Positions 36,587 through 46,347 of a stretch of DNA of 64,000 nt are shown piece after piece (the stretch's first letter is position 1; the number at the start of each line of letters is the position of its first letter). The stretch is from Pseudooceanicola atlanticus (lineage in GTDB: Bacteria; Pseudomonadota; Alphaproteobacteria; Rhodobacterales; Rhodobacteraceae). The notes under the pieces were generated by a model. It had not been told where the DNA came from. It ran no database searches and saw nothing but the letters and a program-made list of their open reading frames with translations. The stretch spans positions 620,001-684,000 of the forward strand of contig NZ_AQQX01000001.1 in NCBI RefSeq assembly GCF_000768315.1, in the 5' to 3' direction. The translations under genes were made by a program, and so were the position numbers.

Positions 36587-37087
36587 TCAGCTGTCGCCCG
36601 ACTGCGTGGTTTCGTAATCCCGCAGCAGCGCGGTTGCGCGGTCCCTCTGGTCGGGGGTGAACAGGCCGCCGGTCGTGTCGGCGAGGTAGCCCGAGATCAG
36701 CCGCGCCTCGTCATCGTCCCGGATCAGGCCGCGGCGCAGCACCTGGCGGGCGACGCGGCGTGGATCCCCGGCATCCGTCAGCAGGGCCCGCCCGGTCCGG
36801 TCGCGGTATCGCCGGGCCATTTCGGCACCCACCGGGTCGCGGTGAGGATCGCCGAATTGGGGGTGGCCCACCAGATCCGAAAGCCCCGCACGGAGACCGG
36901 CGAGGATTTCCGACGGGGTGGCGCGACCCTGTTCGATCGCGGAGACCATGTTTTCGCGGGTAATGACGAGATGACGGTCCGCCTGCCAGCGCGGGTCGAT
37001 CTCGCATAAAATGTCCATCGCCGTTTCGAACGTGTCGGAAAGGCGATGGACCTCTTCAATCAGATCCTGCCGGGAGCGGCGGGCCAT
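36587..37087 (-). CDS. Hypothetical cytoplasmic protein
   Basis: The 166-residue protein is highly charged and mostly helical, with EEVHRLSDTFETAMDILCEI at the N terminus and an Arg/Asp-rich C-terminal half. No domain or catalytic motif is recognised. It is 18 bp downstream of sucB on the same strand and probably rides on the suc transcript; no strong Shine-Dalgarno site is seen. Confidence 0.7.
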   Translation of the reverse strand: MARRSRQDLIEEVHRLSDTFETAMDILCEIDPRWQADRHLVITRENMVSAIEQGRATPSEILAGLRAGLSDLVGHPQFGDPHRDPVGAEMARRYRDRTGRALLTDAGDPRRVARQVLRRGLIRDDDEARLISGYLADTTGGLFTPDQRDRATALLRDYETTQSGDS

Positions 37088-37105
37088 TCTGCGTGCGGCG
37101 ACGGA

Positions 37106-38677
37106 TCAGAGATCCATCAGCAGGCGGCGCGGATCCTCGAGCGCCTCTTTCACGCGGACCAGGAAGGTCACGGCGCCCTTGCCGTCGACGATGCGGTGAT
37201 CGTAGGACAGTGCCAGGTACATCATCGGGCGGATCTTGATCTCGCCATCGACGACCATGGGACGGTCCTGGATCTTGTGCATGCCGAGGATACCCGATTG
37301 CGGGGGGTTCAGGATCGGCGAGGACATCAGCGAGCCGTAGACACCACCGTTGGAGATGGTGAAGGTGCCGCCCTGCATTTCCGCCATCGACAGCTTGCCG
37401 TCACGGGCGCGGGCGCCCTTTTCGGCGATCGCCTTTTCGATTTCGGCGAAGGACATGCTGTCGACGTCGCGGATCACCGGAACGACGAGGCCCTGGGGCG
37501 TGCCGGCGGCGATGCCCATGTGGACGAAGTTCTTGTAGACCACGTCGGTGCCGTCGATTTCGGCGTTGACCTCGGGGACCTCTTTCAGGGCGTGGCAGCA
37601 GGCCTTGGTGAAGAAGGACATGAAGCCGATGCGGACGCCATGCTTCTTCTCGAACTCGGCCTTGTACTGGTTCCGCAGGGCCATGACCTCGGTCATGTCG
37701 ACCTCGTTGTAGGTCGTCAGCATCGCGGCGGTGTTCTGCGCGTCCTTCAGGCGGCGGGCGATGGTCTGGCGCAGGCGGGTCATCTTGACCCGTTCCTCGC
37801 GATCCGCATCGGCAGCGGGCGAGGGGGCGCGCTGCGGCTGGGACGCGGCCGGAGCGGAGGAGGACGCGGATTGCGCGGCCGACACGGCCTTGGCCACGTC
37901 TTCCTTCATCACGCGGCCGTCGCGGCCGGTGCCGGTGACCTGGTCACGGGAGATCCCGGCCTCCGCCATCGCCTTCTTGGCCGAGGGCGCATCTTCGACA
38001 TCGGTGCGAGTGCCCTGGCCTGCGGGCGGGGTGTCGTAGGCTTCGCCCTTGGCGCCCTCTTCCTGCACGGGGGCGTCGGAGGAGGAGGAGGAGGACGACG
38101 CGGCGCCGCCGGAGCCCGAAGACATCTCGGCCAGCTGGCCGCCGGCCTCGACGGTTTCGCCTTCGCCCTTGAGGATCTTGGTCAGGGTGCCGGCCTGAGG
38201 CGCGGGCACCTCGACGGAGACCTTGTCGGTTTCCAGCTCGCACAGCATCTCGTCGGCCTCGACGCTGTCGCCTTCCTTCTTGAACCAGGTGGCGACGGTC
38301 GCCTCGGTCACGGATTCACCCAGGGTGGGGACCATGACCTCAACGGTTTTGCCTTCGGACCCGCCATTGGCCGGTGCGTCGGCCTCGGTTTCCTTGGTTT
38401 CCTTGTCGCGCGGCTTGGTCTCTTCGGGGCCGGCGCTGCCGGATTCCGAGATATTGCCGAGCAGGGCATCGACGCCCACGGTTTCACCTTCCTCGGCGAC
38501 GATGTCGGACAGCGTGCCAGCGGCGGGCGAGGGGACCTCGACCGTTACCTTGTCGGTTTCCAGCTCGCACAGCATTTCGTCCACGGCGACGGTGTCACCG
38601 GGTTTCTTGAACCAGGTGGCGACGGTGGCCTCGGTGACGCTTTCGCCGAGGGTGGGCACACGAATTTCGGTGGTCAT
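37106..38677 (-). CDS. sucB: 2-oxoglutarate dehydrogenase E2, dihydrolipoyllysine succinyltransferase with two lipoyl domains
   Basis: The 523-residue E2 core transfers succinyl from lipoamide to CoA. Two lipoyl domains are present instead of the single one in E. coli: residues about 2-78 with K43 in ETDKVTVEV, and about 111-186 with K152 in ETDKVSVEV. Linkers are Ala/Ser/Glu-rich. A peripheral-subunit-binding domain lies near 225-262 and the catalytic domain ends with [16 protein letters not shown]. The start has gaaggga, formed from the end of sucA five bases upstream. Confidence 0.96.
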   Translation of the reverse strand: MTTEIRVPTLGESVTEATVATWFKKPGDTVAVDEMLCELETDKVTVEVPSPAAGTLSDIVAEEGETVGVDALLGNISESGSAGPEETKPRDKETKETEADAPANGGSEGKTVEVMVPTLGESVTEATVATWFKKEGDSVEADEMLCELETDKVSVEVPAPQAGTLTKILKGEGETVEAGGQLAEMSSGSGGAASSSSSSSDAPVQEEGAKGEAYDTPPAGQGTRTDVEDAPSAKKAMAEAGISRDQVTGTGRDGRVMKEDVAKAVSAAQSASSSAPAASQPQRAPSPAADADREERVKMTRLRQTIARRLKDAQNTAAMLTTYNEVDMTEVMALRNQYKAEFEKKHGVRIGFMSFFTKACCHALKEVPEVNAEIDGTDVVYKNFVHMGIAAGTPQGLVVPVIRDVDSMSFAEIEKAIAEKGARARDGKLSMAEMQGGTFTISNGGVYGSLMSSPILNPPQSGILGMHKIQDRPMVVDGEIKIRPMMYLALSYDHRIVDGKGAVTFLVRVKEALEDPRRLLMDL

Positions 38678-38682
38678 GGGTC

Positions 38683-41658
38683 TTATTTCCCTTCGATGGT
38701 CAGCGCCTCGTCAACGAGGGCGGCTTGTTGGGCTTTGTGCTGGGCGGCGAGGCCGGTGGCCGGGGAGGCCGTGGCGACGCGGCCCGTATAGACGGGGCGC
38801 GGATGCTTTGCCTTGATGCGGCCGAGCACCCATTCGATGTTGGGTTCGATGAACGTCCAGGCGCCCTGGTTCTTGGGTTCTTCCTGGCACCAGACCATTT
38901 CGGCCTGCTTGAACCGTTCCAGTTCCTTCACCAGTGAAATCGCGGGGAAGGGATAGAATTGTTCGATCCGCAGCAGGTAGATGTCGTCGATGCCGCGCTT
39001 GTCGCGTTCCTCGAGCAGGTCGAAATAGACCTTGCCGGAGCACATGACGACGCGCTTGATCTTCTTGTCGTCGACCAGTTTGGTTTCCGACCGGGCCTTG
39101 CCGTATTGCGCATCGGCATCGTCCCACAGCACGCGGTGGAAGCTGGAGCCGGTGGTGAATTCGTCGGCATCCGACACGGCCAGCTTGTGGCGCAGCAGGG
39201 ATTTCGGCGTCATCAGGATCAGCGGCTTGCGGAAGGACCGGTGCAGCTGGCGGCGCAGGATGTGGAAGTAGTTGGCGGGCGTGGTGCAGTTCGCCACGAT
39301 CCAGTTGTCCTGACCACATTGCTGCAGGAAGCGTTCCAGGCGGGCGGAGGAGTGTTCCGGACCCTGGCCTTCGTAGCCATGCGGCAGCAGGCAGACGAGG
39401 CCCGACATCCGCAGCCACTTGGATTCACCCGAGCTGATGAACTGGTCGAACATGATCTGCGCGCCGTTGGCGAAATCGCCGAACTGCGCTTCCCACAGGG
39501 TCAGGGCGTTCGGTTCGGCCAGCGAGTAGCCATATTCGAAGCCCAGCACCGCGTATTCCGAGAGCATCGAGTCGATGACCTCGTAATGGGACTGGCCCTC
39601 GCGGATGTTGTTCAGCGGGTAGTAGCGCTCCTCGGTCTCCTGGTTGACCAGGCCGGAATGCCGCTGGGAGAACGTGCCGCGGGTGGAATCCTGGCCCGCC
39701 AGGCGAACCGGGTAGCCCTCGGTCAGGAGCGACCCGAAGGCCAGCGCCTCGCCGGTGGCCCAGTCGAAGCCTTCGCCGGTTTCGAACATCTTGCGCTTGC
39801 TTTCCAGCAGGCGGTCGACGGTCTTGTGCGTGGCAAAGCCCTCGGGCGCGGTGGTCAGCGCCTTGCCGATCTCGTCGAAAGTTTCCTTGGCGATGGCGGT
39901 TTCGCCACGCTGGTAATCGTCCTTCTCGCGGTCGAGGTGAGACCAGCGCCCGTCCAGCCAGTCGGCCTTGTTGGGCTTGTATTCCTTGCCGGCCTCGAAT
40001 TCGTCGTTGAGGTAGGACTGGAAGGACGCCTTCATGTCCTCGATCTCGCCCTCGGGGATCAGGCCGTCCTTGACCAGCCGTTCCGTGTAGAGGTTGAGCG
40101 TCGTCTTGTGGCCCTTGATGTTCTTGTACATCAGCGGGTTGGTGAACATCGGCTCGTCGCCTTCGTTGTGACCGAAGCGGCGGTAGCAGAAGATGTCGAT
40201 GACCACGTCCTTGTGGAACTTCTGGCGGAATTCGGTCGCGACCTTGGCGGCGTGCACCACGGCTTCGGGATCGTCGCCGTTGACGTGGAAGATCGGCGCC
40301 TCGACCATCATGGCGATGTCGGTCGGGTAGGGGCTGGAGCGCGAGAAATGCGGCGCGGTGGTAAAGCCGATCTGGTTGTTCACCACGATATGGATCGTGC
40401 CGCCGGTGCGGTGACCGCGCAGGCCCGACAGGCCGAAGCATTCCGCGACGACGCCCTGGCCCGCAAAGGCCGCGTCGCCGTGCAGCAAGATCGGCATCAC
40501 CTTGGTACGGTCGCTGTCGTTCAGCTGGTCCTGCTTGGCGCGGGCCTTGCCGATGACGACCGGGTTCACCGCCTCGAGGTGCGAGGGGTTGGCAGTCAGC
40601 GACAGGTGCACCTCGTTGCCGTCGAATTCGCGGTCCGAGGACGCGCCGAGGTGGTATTTCACGTCGCCCGATCCGTCGACATCCTCGGGCTTGAAGGACC
40701 CGCCCTGGAATTCGTTGAAGATCGCGCGGTAGGGCTTGTTCATCACGTTGGCCAGCACCGACAGGCGGCCACGGTGGGGCATGCCGATGACGATTTCCTC
40801 GACGCCGAGGTTGCCGCCCCGCTTGATGATCTGTTCCATCGCCGGGATCAGGGCCTCACCGCCATCGAGACCGAAGCGCTTGGTGCCCATGTACTTGACG
40901 TGCAAAAACTTTTCGAAGCCTTCGGCCTCGACCAGCTTGTTCAGGATGGCCTTGCGGCCTTCGCGGGTGAACTTGATTTCCTTGCCGAACCCCTCGATCC
41001 GCTCTTTCAGCCAGCCGGCCTCTTCGGCGTTCGAGATGTGCATGTATTGCAGGGCGAAGGTGCCGCAATAGGTGCGCTTCACGATGTCCACGATCTGGCG
41101 CATGGAGGCGATTTCAAGCCCCAGCACGTTGTCGAGGAAGATCGGGCGATCCATGTCCTGTTCGGTGAAGCCGTAGGATTTCGGCTCCAGCTCGGGATGG
41201 TTGGTTTCGTCGCGCATCCCCAACGGATCGAGATCGGCGGCCAGGTGACCCCGGATCCGGTAGGCGCGGATCAGCATGAGGGCACGGACGGAATCGAGCA
41301 CCGCCTGTTTCACCGCCTCGTCCGAGACCTTGATTTCCTTCTCGGCCGCCTTGGCCTTGATCTTGTCGCCGGCGCCCCGCGCCTCTTCGGGGGCGACGGG
41401 CCACATGCCGTCCAGCGCCGCGGTCAGCTCGTCCGTCGGCTGCGGCGGCCAGTCGGCGCGCGCCCAGGAGGGGCCAGCGGCCTCGGCCTTGGCGTCCTGT
41501 TCGGCATCGCCCAACTGTTTGAAGAACTCGGCCCAGGCATCATCGACCGAAGCCGGGTCGTTGGCCCAGCGGGCCTGAAGCTGTTCGAGATATTCCGCGT
41601 TGTGCCCCTGCATGAAGCTGGAAGCGTGGAAGACGTCGTTGGGGCTTTGTTCGGTCAT
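38683..41658 (-). CDS. sucA: 2-oxoglutarate dehydrogenase E1 component
   Basis: The 991-residue thiamine-diphosphate enzyme decarboxylates 2-oxoglutarate and succinylates the E2 lipoyl groups. The E1o-specific N terminus has [17 protein letters not shown] spacing (here [20 protein letters not shown] in part). [24 protein letters not shown] followed by ECF, and the C-terminal [16 protein letters not shown] are all intact. The length is normal for alphaproteobacteria. It is five bases upstream of sucB and 55 bp downstream of the DUF805 gene. Confidence 0.97.
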   Translation of the reverse strand: MTEQSPNDVFHASSFMQGHNAEYLEQLQARWANDPASVDDAWAEFFKQLGDAEQDAKAEAAGPSWARADWPPQPTDELTAALDGMWPVAPEEARGAGDKIKAKAAEKEIKVSDEAVKQAVLDSVRALMLIRAYRIRGHLAADLDPLGMRDETNHPELEPKSYGFTEQDMDRPIFLDNVLGLEIASMRQIVDIVKRTYCGTFALQYMHISNAEEAGWLKERIEGFGKEIKFTREGRKAILNKLVEAEGFEKFLHVKYMGTKRFGLDGGEALIPAMEQIIKRGGNLGVEEIVIGMPHRGRLSVLANVMNKPYRAIFNEFQGGSFKPEDVDGSGDVKYHLGASSDREFDGNEVHLSLTANPSHLEAVNPVVIGKARAKQDQLNDSDRTKVMPILLHGDAAFAGQGVVAECFGLSGLRGHRTGGTIHIVVNNQIGFTTAPHFSRSSPYPTDIAMMVEAPIFHVNGDDPEAVVHAAKVATEFRQKFHKDVVIDIFCYRRFGHNEGDEPMFTNPLMYKNIKGHKTTLNLYTERLVKDGLIPEGEIEDMKASFQSYLNDEFEAGKEYKPNKADWLDGRWSHLDREKDDYQRGETAIAKETFDEIGKALTTAPEGFATHKTVDRLLESKRKMFETGEGFDWATGEALAFGSLLTEGYPVRLAGQDSTRGTFSQRHSGLVNQETEERYYPLNNIREGQSHYEVIDSMLSEYAVLGFEYGYSLAEPNALTLWEAQFGDFANGAQIMFDQFISSGESKWLRMSGLVCLLPHGYEGQGPEHSSARLERFLQQCGQDNWIVANCTTPANYFHILRRQLHRSFRKPLILMTPKSLLRHKLAVSDADEFTTGSSFHRVLWDDADAQYGKARSETKLVDDKKIKRVVMCSGKVYFDLLEERDKRGIDDIYLLRIEQFYPFPAISLVKELERFKQAEMVWCQEEPKNQGAWTFIEPNIEWVLGRIKAKHPRPVYTGRVATASPATGLAAQHKAQQAALVDEALTIEGK

Positions 41659-41713
41659 GACGAGACCTCATGGGGGTTGGGGGTGGCGATGGACATAGGC
41701 GTGGTAACTAGGG

Positions 41714-42253
41714 TCATGATGTGGCCCCGCCAGTTTTCGCGGGCGGCGGGCCCCATTGGTTGGTTTCGGGCTGGGTCGGCCGGGTCAGCCACCAGATGAC
41801 GATCAGCGGAGAGATCACCGCGACCACGACGGCGACGGCCATGACGATGCCGAAGAGACCGACAAAGGCGGCGGCGAAATCGCCCGACAGCAGCGCCTCT
41901 CCGGCGCCGATGAAGGTGGCGAAGGTTCCGATGCCGACCATCACGATCAGCGGATAGAGCAGGTAGAGCCCGGAGCGGCCGGTATCATGCATGCGTCGCC
42001 AGCCGGCGGCGAGCAGCGGCAGCAGCGTGGCGAGCGAGAACAGCGAGGAGATCGGGCCGTCGCTTGTCGCCTCGACCCGGCCGGGGGCGGTTTCGACGGA
42101 GACGGTGCCGAACAGCATCCCGTCAAGGACGCTGGCGACCATTCCGCCGAGGAAAAGGAACAGGATGAACCACCAGTATTCGGGGCGCGAGGCGCGGCCC
42201 GAGAAGGTGACATATTTGCGCAGGCAGGTGCGGATCGCATCCGTGAAGCTCAT
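41714..42253 (-). CDS. DUF805 family membrane protein
   Basis: I start at MSFTDAIRTCLRKYVTFSGRA (42253, gagg upstream), 179 residues. The DUF805 opening TFSGRASRPEYWWFILF is exact, followed by four membrane helices and the conserved RRMHDTGRSGLYLLYPL. The function is unknown. It sits between sucD and sucA on the suc strand, an accessory insertion that does not break the operon direction. Confidence 0.87.
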   Translation of the reverse strand: MSFTDAIRTCLRKYVTFSGRASRPEYWWFILFLFLGGMVASVLDGMLFGTVSVETAPGRVEATSDGPISSLFSLATLLPLLAAGWRRMHDTGRSGLYLLYPLIVMVGIGTFATFIGAGEALLSGDFAAAFVGLFGIVMAVAVVVAVISPLIVIWWLTRPTQPETNQWGPPPAKTGGATS

Positions 42254-42455
42254 GCACGTGGCCTCGCGATCGGGGACAGGCCCGCCGGGCACGCAAGACC
42301 CCATGGCCCGGAGACGGGCAGGGCGGAAAGCGGCGCGGTTGGATGGCGGAACGCCATGGGGATGTCCTTTGTTTCGGGCCCCTTGCGGGCGGGACCCCTT
42401 CTAGCGGTCCGGGCGGCGCACCGCCCGTGACCTTGTCCTGGATGGCCCTGGGGCC

Positions 42456-43337
42456 TTAGCCGATGGCCTTCAGCACGGCCTCGCCCAGCCCGGCGGGGCT
42501 GTCGGCGACAACGATACCGGCGGATTTCATCGCCTCGATCTTGTCCTCGGCGCCGCCCTTGCCACCGGCGACGATCGCGCCCGCGTGGCCCATGCGGCGG
42601 CCCGGAGGCGCCGTGCGGCCGGCGATGAAGCCAGCGGTCGGCTTCCACCGGCCCTTCTTCTTCTCGTCGGCGAGGAACTGAGCGGCCTCTTCCTCGGCGG
42701 AGCCGCCGATTTCACCGATCATGATGATCGACTGGGTTTCCTCGTCGGCCAGGAACATTTCCAGCACTTCGAGGTGCTCGGTGCCCTTGATCGGGTCGCC
42801 GCCGATGCCGACAGCGGAGGACTGGCCCAGACCCGCATCGGAGGTCTGCTTGACCGCCTCGTAGGTCAGGGTGCCCGAACGCGACACCACGCCCACGGAC
42901 CCACGCTTGTGGATGTGGCCCGGCATGATGCCGATCTTGCAGGCGTCCGGCGTGATGACACCGGGGCAGTTCGGGCCGATCAGGCGCGACTTGGAGTTCT
43001 TCAGCGCTGCCTTGACCTTCATCATGTCGAGGACCGGGATCCCCTCGGTGATGCAGACGATCAGCTCCATCTCGGCGTCGATCGCTTCGAGGATCGAGTC
43101 GGCCGCGAAGGGCGGGGGCACGTAGATGACCGAGGCGTTGGCTTCGGTCACGTGCTTGGCTTCGTGCACGGAGTTGAAGACCGGCAGGTCAAGGTGCGTG
43201 GTGCCGCCCTTGCCGGGCGTGACGCCGCCGACCATCTTGGTGCCGTAGGCAATGGCTTGTTCGGTGTGAAAGGTCCCCTGCGAGCCGGTGAGGCCCTGGC
43301 AGATGACTTTGGTGTTTTCGTCTACAAGGACTGCCAT
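42456..43337 (-). CDS. sucD: Succinyl-CoA synthetase alpha subunit
   Basis: The 293-residue alpha subunit, with SucC, makes succinate plus ATP/GTP from succinyl-CoA. CoA-binding [15 protein letters not shown] (15-29), NCPGVITP and the phosphohistidine H251 in [12 protein letters not shown] are all present. Its ATG follows directly after the stop of the sulfotransferase gene (TAAATG), and its ribosome site AGGAA lies inside the last codons of that gene. Confidence 0.97.
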   Translation of the reverse strand: MAVLVDENTKVICQGLTGSQGTFHTEQAIAYGTKMVGGVTPGKGGTTHLDLPVFNSVHEAKHVTEANASVIYVPPPFAADSILEAIDAEMELIVCITEGIPVLDMMKVKAALKNSKSRLIGPNCPGVITPDACKIGIMPGHIHKRGSVGVVSRSGTLTYEAVKQTSDAGLGQSSAVGIGGDPIKGTEHLEVLEMFLADEETQSIIMIGEIGGSAEEEAAQFLADEKKKGRWKPTAGFIAGRTAPPGRRMGHAGAIVAGGKGGAEDKIEAMKSAGIVVADSPAGLGEAVLKAIG

Positions 43338-44390
43338 TTAACGTTCCTGCTGTATTGAGGTGGATTGGGTGGGAGCGCCGCTTGCCGAAAAGAGGAAGGG
43401 GCGCTCCGGGAAATATTTGTTTCTTAGCTTAGCCAATTGATCGGCGTTCTTTTCGTCGATGAGGCGGCGTTGGTCCACCGAGAGGCGAAGCTTCTTGCGA
43501 TTGGCAAAGGCACGGATGAACCAGCGACGCGGGTTCGTTTGGTAAGGCCGTTTTCGGAGACGGCGCTGTATCCGGTTGACTTGCAGCAACGCCTTTGCCT
43601 CACCTTGCGAGAGAGAGGCGTTGCGATCCACGACGGTGCTGTATTGTGACCGGTCCAGCCCCGCGACGTCACAGAAATCCGCAACAATATCGCCTTCGGG
43701 CATGACGGCCCGATCGTAGAGCCGAATTTGGACACGATCCTTGCCGATCGTATCGGACCAGAGATTGGCCCGCCGAAACAACCCGGCCGCAGCATGTTTC
43801 GATACGTATTCATCCAAGGTCTGCACTCCGCCGGAGCGCAGGGATTGTACGTAGCGGCTGAGGATCCAATCACCCGGTTCACGCAGGTAAAGCACGTAGA
43901 CAACGGTTCCGAAGATACCGGAGAAAAGCTGATCCAGCTTTTCGATCTGAGCGCGGCTGTTAAGCCAGCCCCCAATATATTCGGAAGACAGGATAACCCC
44001 ATCATAGGGTTGCTCTGCAATCATCTTGCCAAGTTGCCGCAGCGTTTCATCGCAATAGGCGGCCTGGTCGTCCAAGGATTTGATCCCGAGATGGCGCCGG
44101 AACGTGCCGCGAGGCGGCATACGTTCGCTGAGATGAAAGCCGAACAATCCGAGCGCCAGCTGTTGCTGCATCGCCTTGCCATTCTGCCGCTTGAATTGAG
44201 GAAAGAGAATCCCCTGCTTCGCCAGCTTGTCGGCGTTGGCATGCAGCCATTCCTGCAGCGTGGTTGTACCGGTTTTTTGCATCCCGATATGGATCAGCGC
44301 GTCAGGACGAACCGCGGGCACTTGGGTGCCTGCGACCTTTGGATCGTCCTGATGATGCGTTTCTGCCATATCCTGCGTTGCAACGGTCAT
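43338..44390 (-). CDS. PAPS-dependent sulfotransferase family protein inserted between sucC and sucD
   Basis: This product of about 350 residues is most likely started at MTVATQDMAE (44390) or MAETHH (44369). The 5'-phosphosulfate loop is HIGMQKTGTTTLQEWL (34-49) and the 3'-phosphate site is probably LYLREPGDWILSRYVQSLR (R and S conserved), near 170. Such proteins sulfate carbohydrates or small molecules; the acceptor is unknown. The GC content is about 57% by hand count (43441-44220), against about 65-70% in sucC and sucD, pointing to acquisition. It ends exactly where sucD begins. Confidence 0.8.
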   Translation of the reverse strand: MTVATQDMAETHHQDDPKVAGTQVPAVRPDALIHIGMQKTGTTTLQEWLHANADKLAKQGILFPQFKRQNGKAMQQQLALGLFGFHLSERMPPRGTFRRHLGIKSLDDQAAYCDETLRQLGKMIAEQPYDGVILSSEYIGGWLNSRAQIEKLDQLFSGIFGTVVYVLYLREPGDWILSRYVQSLRSGGVQTLDEYVSKHAAAGLFRRANLWSDTIGKDRVQIRLYDRAVMPEGDIVADFCDVAGLDRSQYSTVVDRNASLSQGEAKALLQVNRIQRRLRKRPYQTNPRRWFIRAFANRKKLRLSVDQRRLIDEKNADQLAKLRNKYFPERPFLFSASGAPTQSTSIQQER

Positions 44391-44546
44391 GCCGGTCTGC
44401 CCCGCCCTTGGAAGACGCGCGCAAGCACACGTCGCCGATAGGTCAGGACAAGATCCGTCCGAACCGGGCCGCACGGCAGGCGCCGGCGCGATCGACTCAC
44501 GCCTGCCACCGTAGTTGCGTACCGGAACGAACAGATCGGCATCACC

Positions 44547-45740
44547 TTACCCTTTGACCGCCTTTACGATCTTTTCAGCACCATCGGACAGGTCGTCTGC
44601 CGCAATGACGTTCAGGCCGGAGGTATTGATGATCTCCTTGCCCTTCTCGACATTGGTGCCTTCCAGGCGCACGACCAGCGGAACCTGCAGGCCGACCTCT
44701 TTGACCGCGGCGACCACGCCCTCGGCGATGACGTCGCAGCGCATGATGCCGCCGAAGATGTTCACGAGGATGCCTTTGACGTTGTCGTCAGAAGTGATGA
44801 TCTTGAACGCCTCGGTCACTTTCTCTTTCGTGGCGCCACCGCCGACGTCGAGGAAGTTGGCCGGTTCGGCGCCGTAGAGCTTGATGATGTCCATCGTCGC
44901 CATGGCGAGGCCTGCGCCGTTCACCATGCAGCCGATCTCACCATCCAGAGCGATGTAGTTGAGGTCGTACTTGGACGCGGCGAGTTCCTTGGGGTCTTCC
45001 TCGGTCTCGTCGCGCAGCGCCAGGATGTCGGCGTGGCGGTAGAGCGCGTTGCCGTCGAAGCCGACCTTGGCGTCGAGGCACTTGAGGTTCCCGTCGGGCA
45101 TCAGGATCAGCGGGTTGATCTCCAGCATCTCCATGTCCTTCTCGACGAAGGCCTTGTAGAGCTTGCCCATCAGGTCGACACAGGCCTTAACCTGCTTGCC
45201 TTCGAGGCCCAGCATGAAGGCGACGCGGCGGCCATGGTAGGGCTGGTAGCCCGCGGCCGGGTCGACGGAGAAGGACAGGATTTTCTCAGGGGTCGACGCC
45301 GCGACTTCCTCGATGTCCATGCCGCCCTCGGTCGAGCAGACGAACGAGATCTGGGAGGTCACACGGTCCACCAGCAGCGCGAGGTAGAACTCGCTCTCGA
45401 TGTCGGAGCCGTCTTCGATGTAGATGCGGTTCACCTGCTTGCCGGCGGGGCCGGTCTGGTGGGTGACGAGGGTGCGCCCCAGCATCTTCTTGGCTTCCTC
45501 GGCGGCCTCTTCGACCGATTTGGTCAGGCGGACGCCGCCCTTTTCGCCTGCATCGGCCTCCTTGAAGGAGCCCTTGCCGCGACCACCTGCGTGGATCTGC
45601 GCCTTGACGACCCAGAGCGGGCCGTCCAGTTCGCCGGCAGCGGTCTTTGCCTCTTCGGCCTTGGTGACCGCGCGGCCATCCGAGACCGGGCAGCCATAGT
45701 CGCGAAGGATAGCCTTCGCCTGATATTCATGGATGTTCAT
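44547..45740 (-). CDS. sucC: Succinyl-CoA synthetase beta subunit (ADP-forming)
   Basis: The 397-residue beta subunit has an ATP-grasp fold. [22 protein letters not shown] at the start, [28 protein letters not shown] and [13 protein letters not shown] (succinate/CoA interface) match the family. The start at 45740 is chosen on family length; the frame runs open to 45881 but that part includes the regulatory region. Paired TGTGATCACA palindromes lie 112-142 bp upstream. A 156-bp gap separates it from the sulfotransferase gene. Confidence 0.97.
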   Translation of the reverse strand: MNIHEYQAKAILRDYGCPVSDGRAVTKAEEAKTAAGELDGPLWVVKAQIHAGGRGKGSFKEADAGEKGGVRLTKSVEEAAEEAKKMLGRTLVTHQTGPAGKQVNRIYIEDGSDIESEFYLALLVDRVTSQISFVCSTEGGMDIEEVAASTPEKILSFSVDPAAGYQPYHGRRVAFMLGLEGKQVKACVDLMGKLYKAFVEKDMEMLEINPLILMPDGNLKCLDAKVGFDGNALYRHADILALRDETEEDPKELAASKYDLNYIALDGEIGCMVNGAGLAMATMDIIKLYGAEPANFLDVGGGATKEKVTEAFKIITSDDNVKGILVNIFGGIMRCDVIAEGVVAAVKEVGLQVPLVVRLEGTNVEKGKEIINTSGLNVIAADDLSDGAEKIVKAVKG

Positions 45741-45851
45741 GAACTCCGTCCCTCGTTTCAGATACGATTGGGGACGGTAGTGGCATAGTGTTTCGGGCCT
45801 ATGAATTCTTTTCTGGGGTATACGGCTGTTTATGGCCGATTTTCCGACATT

Positions 45852-45882
45852 TGTGATCACACGCTTCCGGGGTGTGATCACA
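45852..45882. promoter_or_regulatory. Paired TGTGATCACA operator upstream of sucC
   Basis: Two perfect palindromes TGTGATCACA lie at 45852-45861 and 45873-45882, centres 21 bp apart (two helix turns). The same pair with the same 21-bp spacing lies upstream of sdhC at 52684-52714. This suggests cooperative binding of a shared TCA regulator. The factor is unknown. Confidence 0.72.
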
Positions 45883-46004
45883 AGTTAACCGACAGGGGTG
45901 GGGCACGGCCCGGTTCCGCTTGAATCGGCCTTGCGGGGCCCGTTGCGGAACGTCCGGGGAACAGATGCGGCCCGCTGCGGGTTTGTCGCCTAAAGGAGAG
46001 CCGC

Positions 46005-46343
46005 ATGACTATGACCCGACATCCCGCAGACCTCAACCCGCTTCGCCGCCACCGCGCCGCCCGGTGGGAGCGTTTCGCCCCGTTTGCCTTTGGCGCCGGG
46101 ATCGTGGCCGCGGGGGCGCTGATGTCGCGGTTCCGCCCCGCCGCGCTGGACCTGCCCGAGGCGGCACCGGAACGGGCCGAGCCGTCGGGCCGGGTCGGCC
46201 AGGTTCTGGCCTGGACGCGGGACGGGGCGGATCACGCCGCGCCCGAGAACATGTCGGCACAGCTGGGCCGGTCGCTGATGATGGCAGGCACCGCGATGCT
46301 GGCGGCGCGATTGCTGGACGAGGTGCTGACGCCCCGACGCTGA
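46005..46343 (+). CDS. Hypothetical membrane protein
   Basis: This 112-residue protein starts with MTMTRHPADLNPLRRHRAARW behind aaaggagag. A membrane helix follows at about residues 25-43 (FAPFAFGAGIVAAGALMSRF in part), then a soluble acidic stretch and a second short hydrophobic segment (QLGRSLMMAGTAMLAARLLD). It is divergent from sucC and may share its control region. No family is recognised. Confidence 0.72.
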   Translation: MTMTRHPADLNPLRRHRAARWERFAPFAFGAGIVAAGALMSRFRPAALDLPEAAPERAEPSGRVGQVLAWTRDGADHAAPENMSAQLGRSLMMAGTAMLAARLLDEVLTPRR

Positions 46344-46347
46344 CGGC

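Noticed and set aside
38959-41799. Long open frame of 946 codons on the plus strand across sucA
   Set aside because: It is antisense to an intact, well-conserved sucA. High GC makes the opposite frame stay open; the translation has no domain features and is rich in Val/Gly/Arg/His.
45852-45861. Interpretation of TGTGATCACA as a CRP/FNR site
   Set aside because: CRP-type sites are TGTGA-N6-TCACA and FNR sites TTGAT-N4-ATCAA. The half-sites here abut directly, so the spacing does not fit.
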